This document shows, piece after piece, positions 28,842 to 30,037 of a stretch of 30,037 nt of DNA; the stretch's first letter is position 1, and each line of letters opens with the position of its first letter. This stretch comes from a virus. The notes under the pieces are model-generated. The model did no database searches, was not told the DNA's origin, and was given only the letters and a program-made list of their open reading frames with translations. The translations under genes and the position numbers were made by a program. Location of the stretch: the IMG/VR virus record IMGVR_UViG_3300032896_000442, positions 1-30,037 of that record; one strand, given 5' to 3'.

Positions 28842-30037
28842 TGATGGCCGGCCGCGACACGAAGTCCAGGTACCAGGGAGTCTTCGGTCGCCACTCGATC
28901 AACTGCCCGAAGACCCCGAACCCGAAGGCGAAGTGCAAGTGCTCGCCGCGGTATTACGGCGCGGTCTATGACAAGCAGCTCGGGCGGGTCCGCCGCACCA
29001 CCAGGTTCGACCTCGCGATCGAGGCCCGGAACGCCCGGAATGACCTCCTGAAGCTGGTCGAGTCCGGGGTCCCGCTCGGACGATCGGATATGACAGTCGA
29101 GGACGCGACCGAACGGATGGTCCAAGCCGCCCGCGACGGGGTCTTCCTGAACAAGCACGGCCGCCGCTATCAGGACTCCGCGGTGGTCAACCTCGAATCG
29201 AGCCTCAACCGCCTGCCTGAGTCGATGAAGGACCGCCGCCTCGACATCATCGCCAAGGGCGATGTCCAGCGGCTGATCGATTCGCTGCTGGGGGAGGGGC
29301 TGTCCGGATCCCGCATCCGCTCGATCGTCAACTCGCTCCGGGCGCTCTACCGGTACGCGGTCGATCGCGACTTCGCCTTGGCGGACCCGTCCGCCAACAT
29401 CAGGCTGCCCGCCCTCAACTCGGTCGCCCGAGATCGGGTTGCCACGCCGACCGAGATGGTCGCCTTGATCGACGCGCTTCCGATCGCGGACCGGCCGGCC
29501 TGGGCGATCGCCGCGTACACCAGCGCCCGCGCCTCGGAGATCCGCCGGCTCGACTGGACCGACGTCGATCTGAAACGCGGGATGATCCGGCTGCCCGGCC
29601 AGAAGTCCGAGGCCGCCATGCGCATCCTCCCGATCGTCTCGCCGCTCCTCACCACCCTGCGAGCCGAGCACCTTCGCCAGGGCCGGCCTGACGACGGAAA
29701 GGTGTGCCCGCCGCGGCGAGCGTCTAAGTCGGGGATGTTCAGCACAAACATGCTCTTGAAGCGCGGCTACCGGGCATGGGAGGAAGCGAAACTCACCCCG
29801 ATCAAGCTCCACGAGTGCCGGCATACGTGCGCGACGTGGCTCGATCACGCGGGGGTGAGCCCCAAGGTGGTGTCCGTATGGATGGGTCACGCCACCCCCG
29901 GCGCGCAGCCCGGCGCGGCCTCGATCACCCTGCGCCTCTACACCCACATCCTCGACGGCGAGCTGGTGCGCGCTGGCCAGCAGCTCGACCAGTTCATCGC
30001 CGATCGCCTCGAAGCCGATCGTGAGGTTTCGGGATGA
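28838..30037 (+). CDS. Tyrosine-type integrase
   Basis: A 399-residue site-specific recombinase. GTG 28838 is coupled to the xis-like gene; ATG 28841/28844 are alternatives. The N-terminus has a Cys-rich segment (NCPKTPNPKAKCKC) followed by a YYGAVYDKQLGRVRR strand, an AP2/arm-type DNA-binding start that I associate with Thermoleophilia-like integrases. The core-binding SAM-like domain runs about 85-175. The catalytic domain shows R231 (ARASEIRRLDW), H325-x-x-R328 (HECRH), H351 (WMGHA) and nucleophile Y368 (LYTHI), the full R-H-R-H-Y set. The stop codon is the last base of the window, so any attachment site after it is not seen. Confidence 0.95.
   Translation: MMMAGRDTKSRYQGVFGRHSINCPKTPNPKAKCKCSPRYYGAVYDKQLGRVRRTTRFDLAIEARNARNDLLKLVESGVPLGRSDMTVEDATERMVQAARDGVFLNKHGRRYQDSAVVNLESSLNRLPESMKDRRLDIIAKGDVQRLIDSLLGEGLSGSRIRSIVNSLRALYRYAVDRDFALADPSANIRLPALNSVARDRVATPTEMVALIDALPIADRPAWAIAAYTSARASEIRRLDWTDVDLKRGMIRLPGQKSEAAMRILPIVSPLLTTLRAEHLRQGRPDDGKVCPPRRASKSGMFSTNMLLKRGYRAWEEAKLTPIKLHECRHTCATWLDHAGVSPKVVSVWMGHATPGAQPGAASITLRLYTHILDGELVRAGQQLDQFIADRLEADREVSG

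Noticed and set aside
28748-29947. 399-residue minus-strand open frame opposite the integrase
   Set aside because: The + strand frame has all five catalytic residues of a tyrosine recombinase; the minus frame is Arg/Gly/Val-rich without domains.

Overview
The window reads as most of a temperate, siphovirus-type phage (integrated or free) of a GC-rich bacterium. Tail genes in the HK97/lambda order, a tape-measure protein, a tyrosine integrase, a CI/Cro-like divergent switch and a secreted lipoprotein next to the repressor all point to a lysogenic long-tailed phage. The host is probably an actinobacterium: base composition, many GTG/TTG starts and small zinc-ribbon proteins fit. The Cys-rich N-terminus of the integrase and the style of the lipoprotein remind me of Thermoleophilia (Solirubrobacter-like), but that is an inference without a search.

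Layout. 1-3649: small, mostly unrecognised + strand genes and two gene-free stretches (1806-2225 and 3326-3649) packed with strong hairpins and three tRNA-like elements. 3650-9598: packaging and head module (P-loop/HNH fusion, small and large terminase, a tiny two-helix membrane protein, portal, prohead protease, major capsid). 9616-12817: terminator-like hairpin, connector and neck proteins, tail tube. 12829-21653: RNA structure, tail assembly chaperones joined by a predicted -1 frameshift, a 1555-residue tape measure with two cell-wall hydrolase-like domains, Dit-like and hub proteins. 21667-23757: XhlA-like membrane protein, CHAP-like endolysin, holin and two small proteins, closed by a 16-bp terminator hairpin. 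23834-25402: minus-strand lysogeny genes (lipoprotein, HTH repressor). 25403-25483: operator region with a 20-bp-spaced repeat. 25484-30037: early + strand operon with Cro-like and HTH proteins, a DUF1376-like protein, a putative origin, a protein carrying only the first domain of DnaA, small proteins, an excisionase-like HTH protein and the integrase, whose stop codon is the last base of the window.

How it works together. In the lysogen the minus-strand repressor would hold the 81-bp operator region while the lipoprotein may be expressed as a conversion gene. On induction the rightward operon would express the Cro-like protein, then the origin-associated proteins. The DnaA domain-I-like protein has no ATPase or DNA-binding domain, so it may recruit or block the host helicase/DnaA machinery at the five-copy GCATATGC origin. 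Xis and Int would excise the phage. The late operon is almost entirely coupled by ATGA/GTGA overlaps.

Most notable for a second look: the GCATATGC iteron origin paired with the DnaA-domain-I-only protein; the tRNA-like RNA elements; the 20-bp-phased operator repeats; and the hairpin whose whole loop is complementary to sequence just ahead of the tail-chaperone ribosome binding site.
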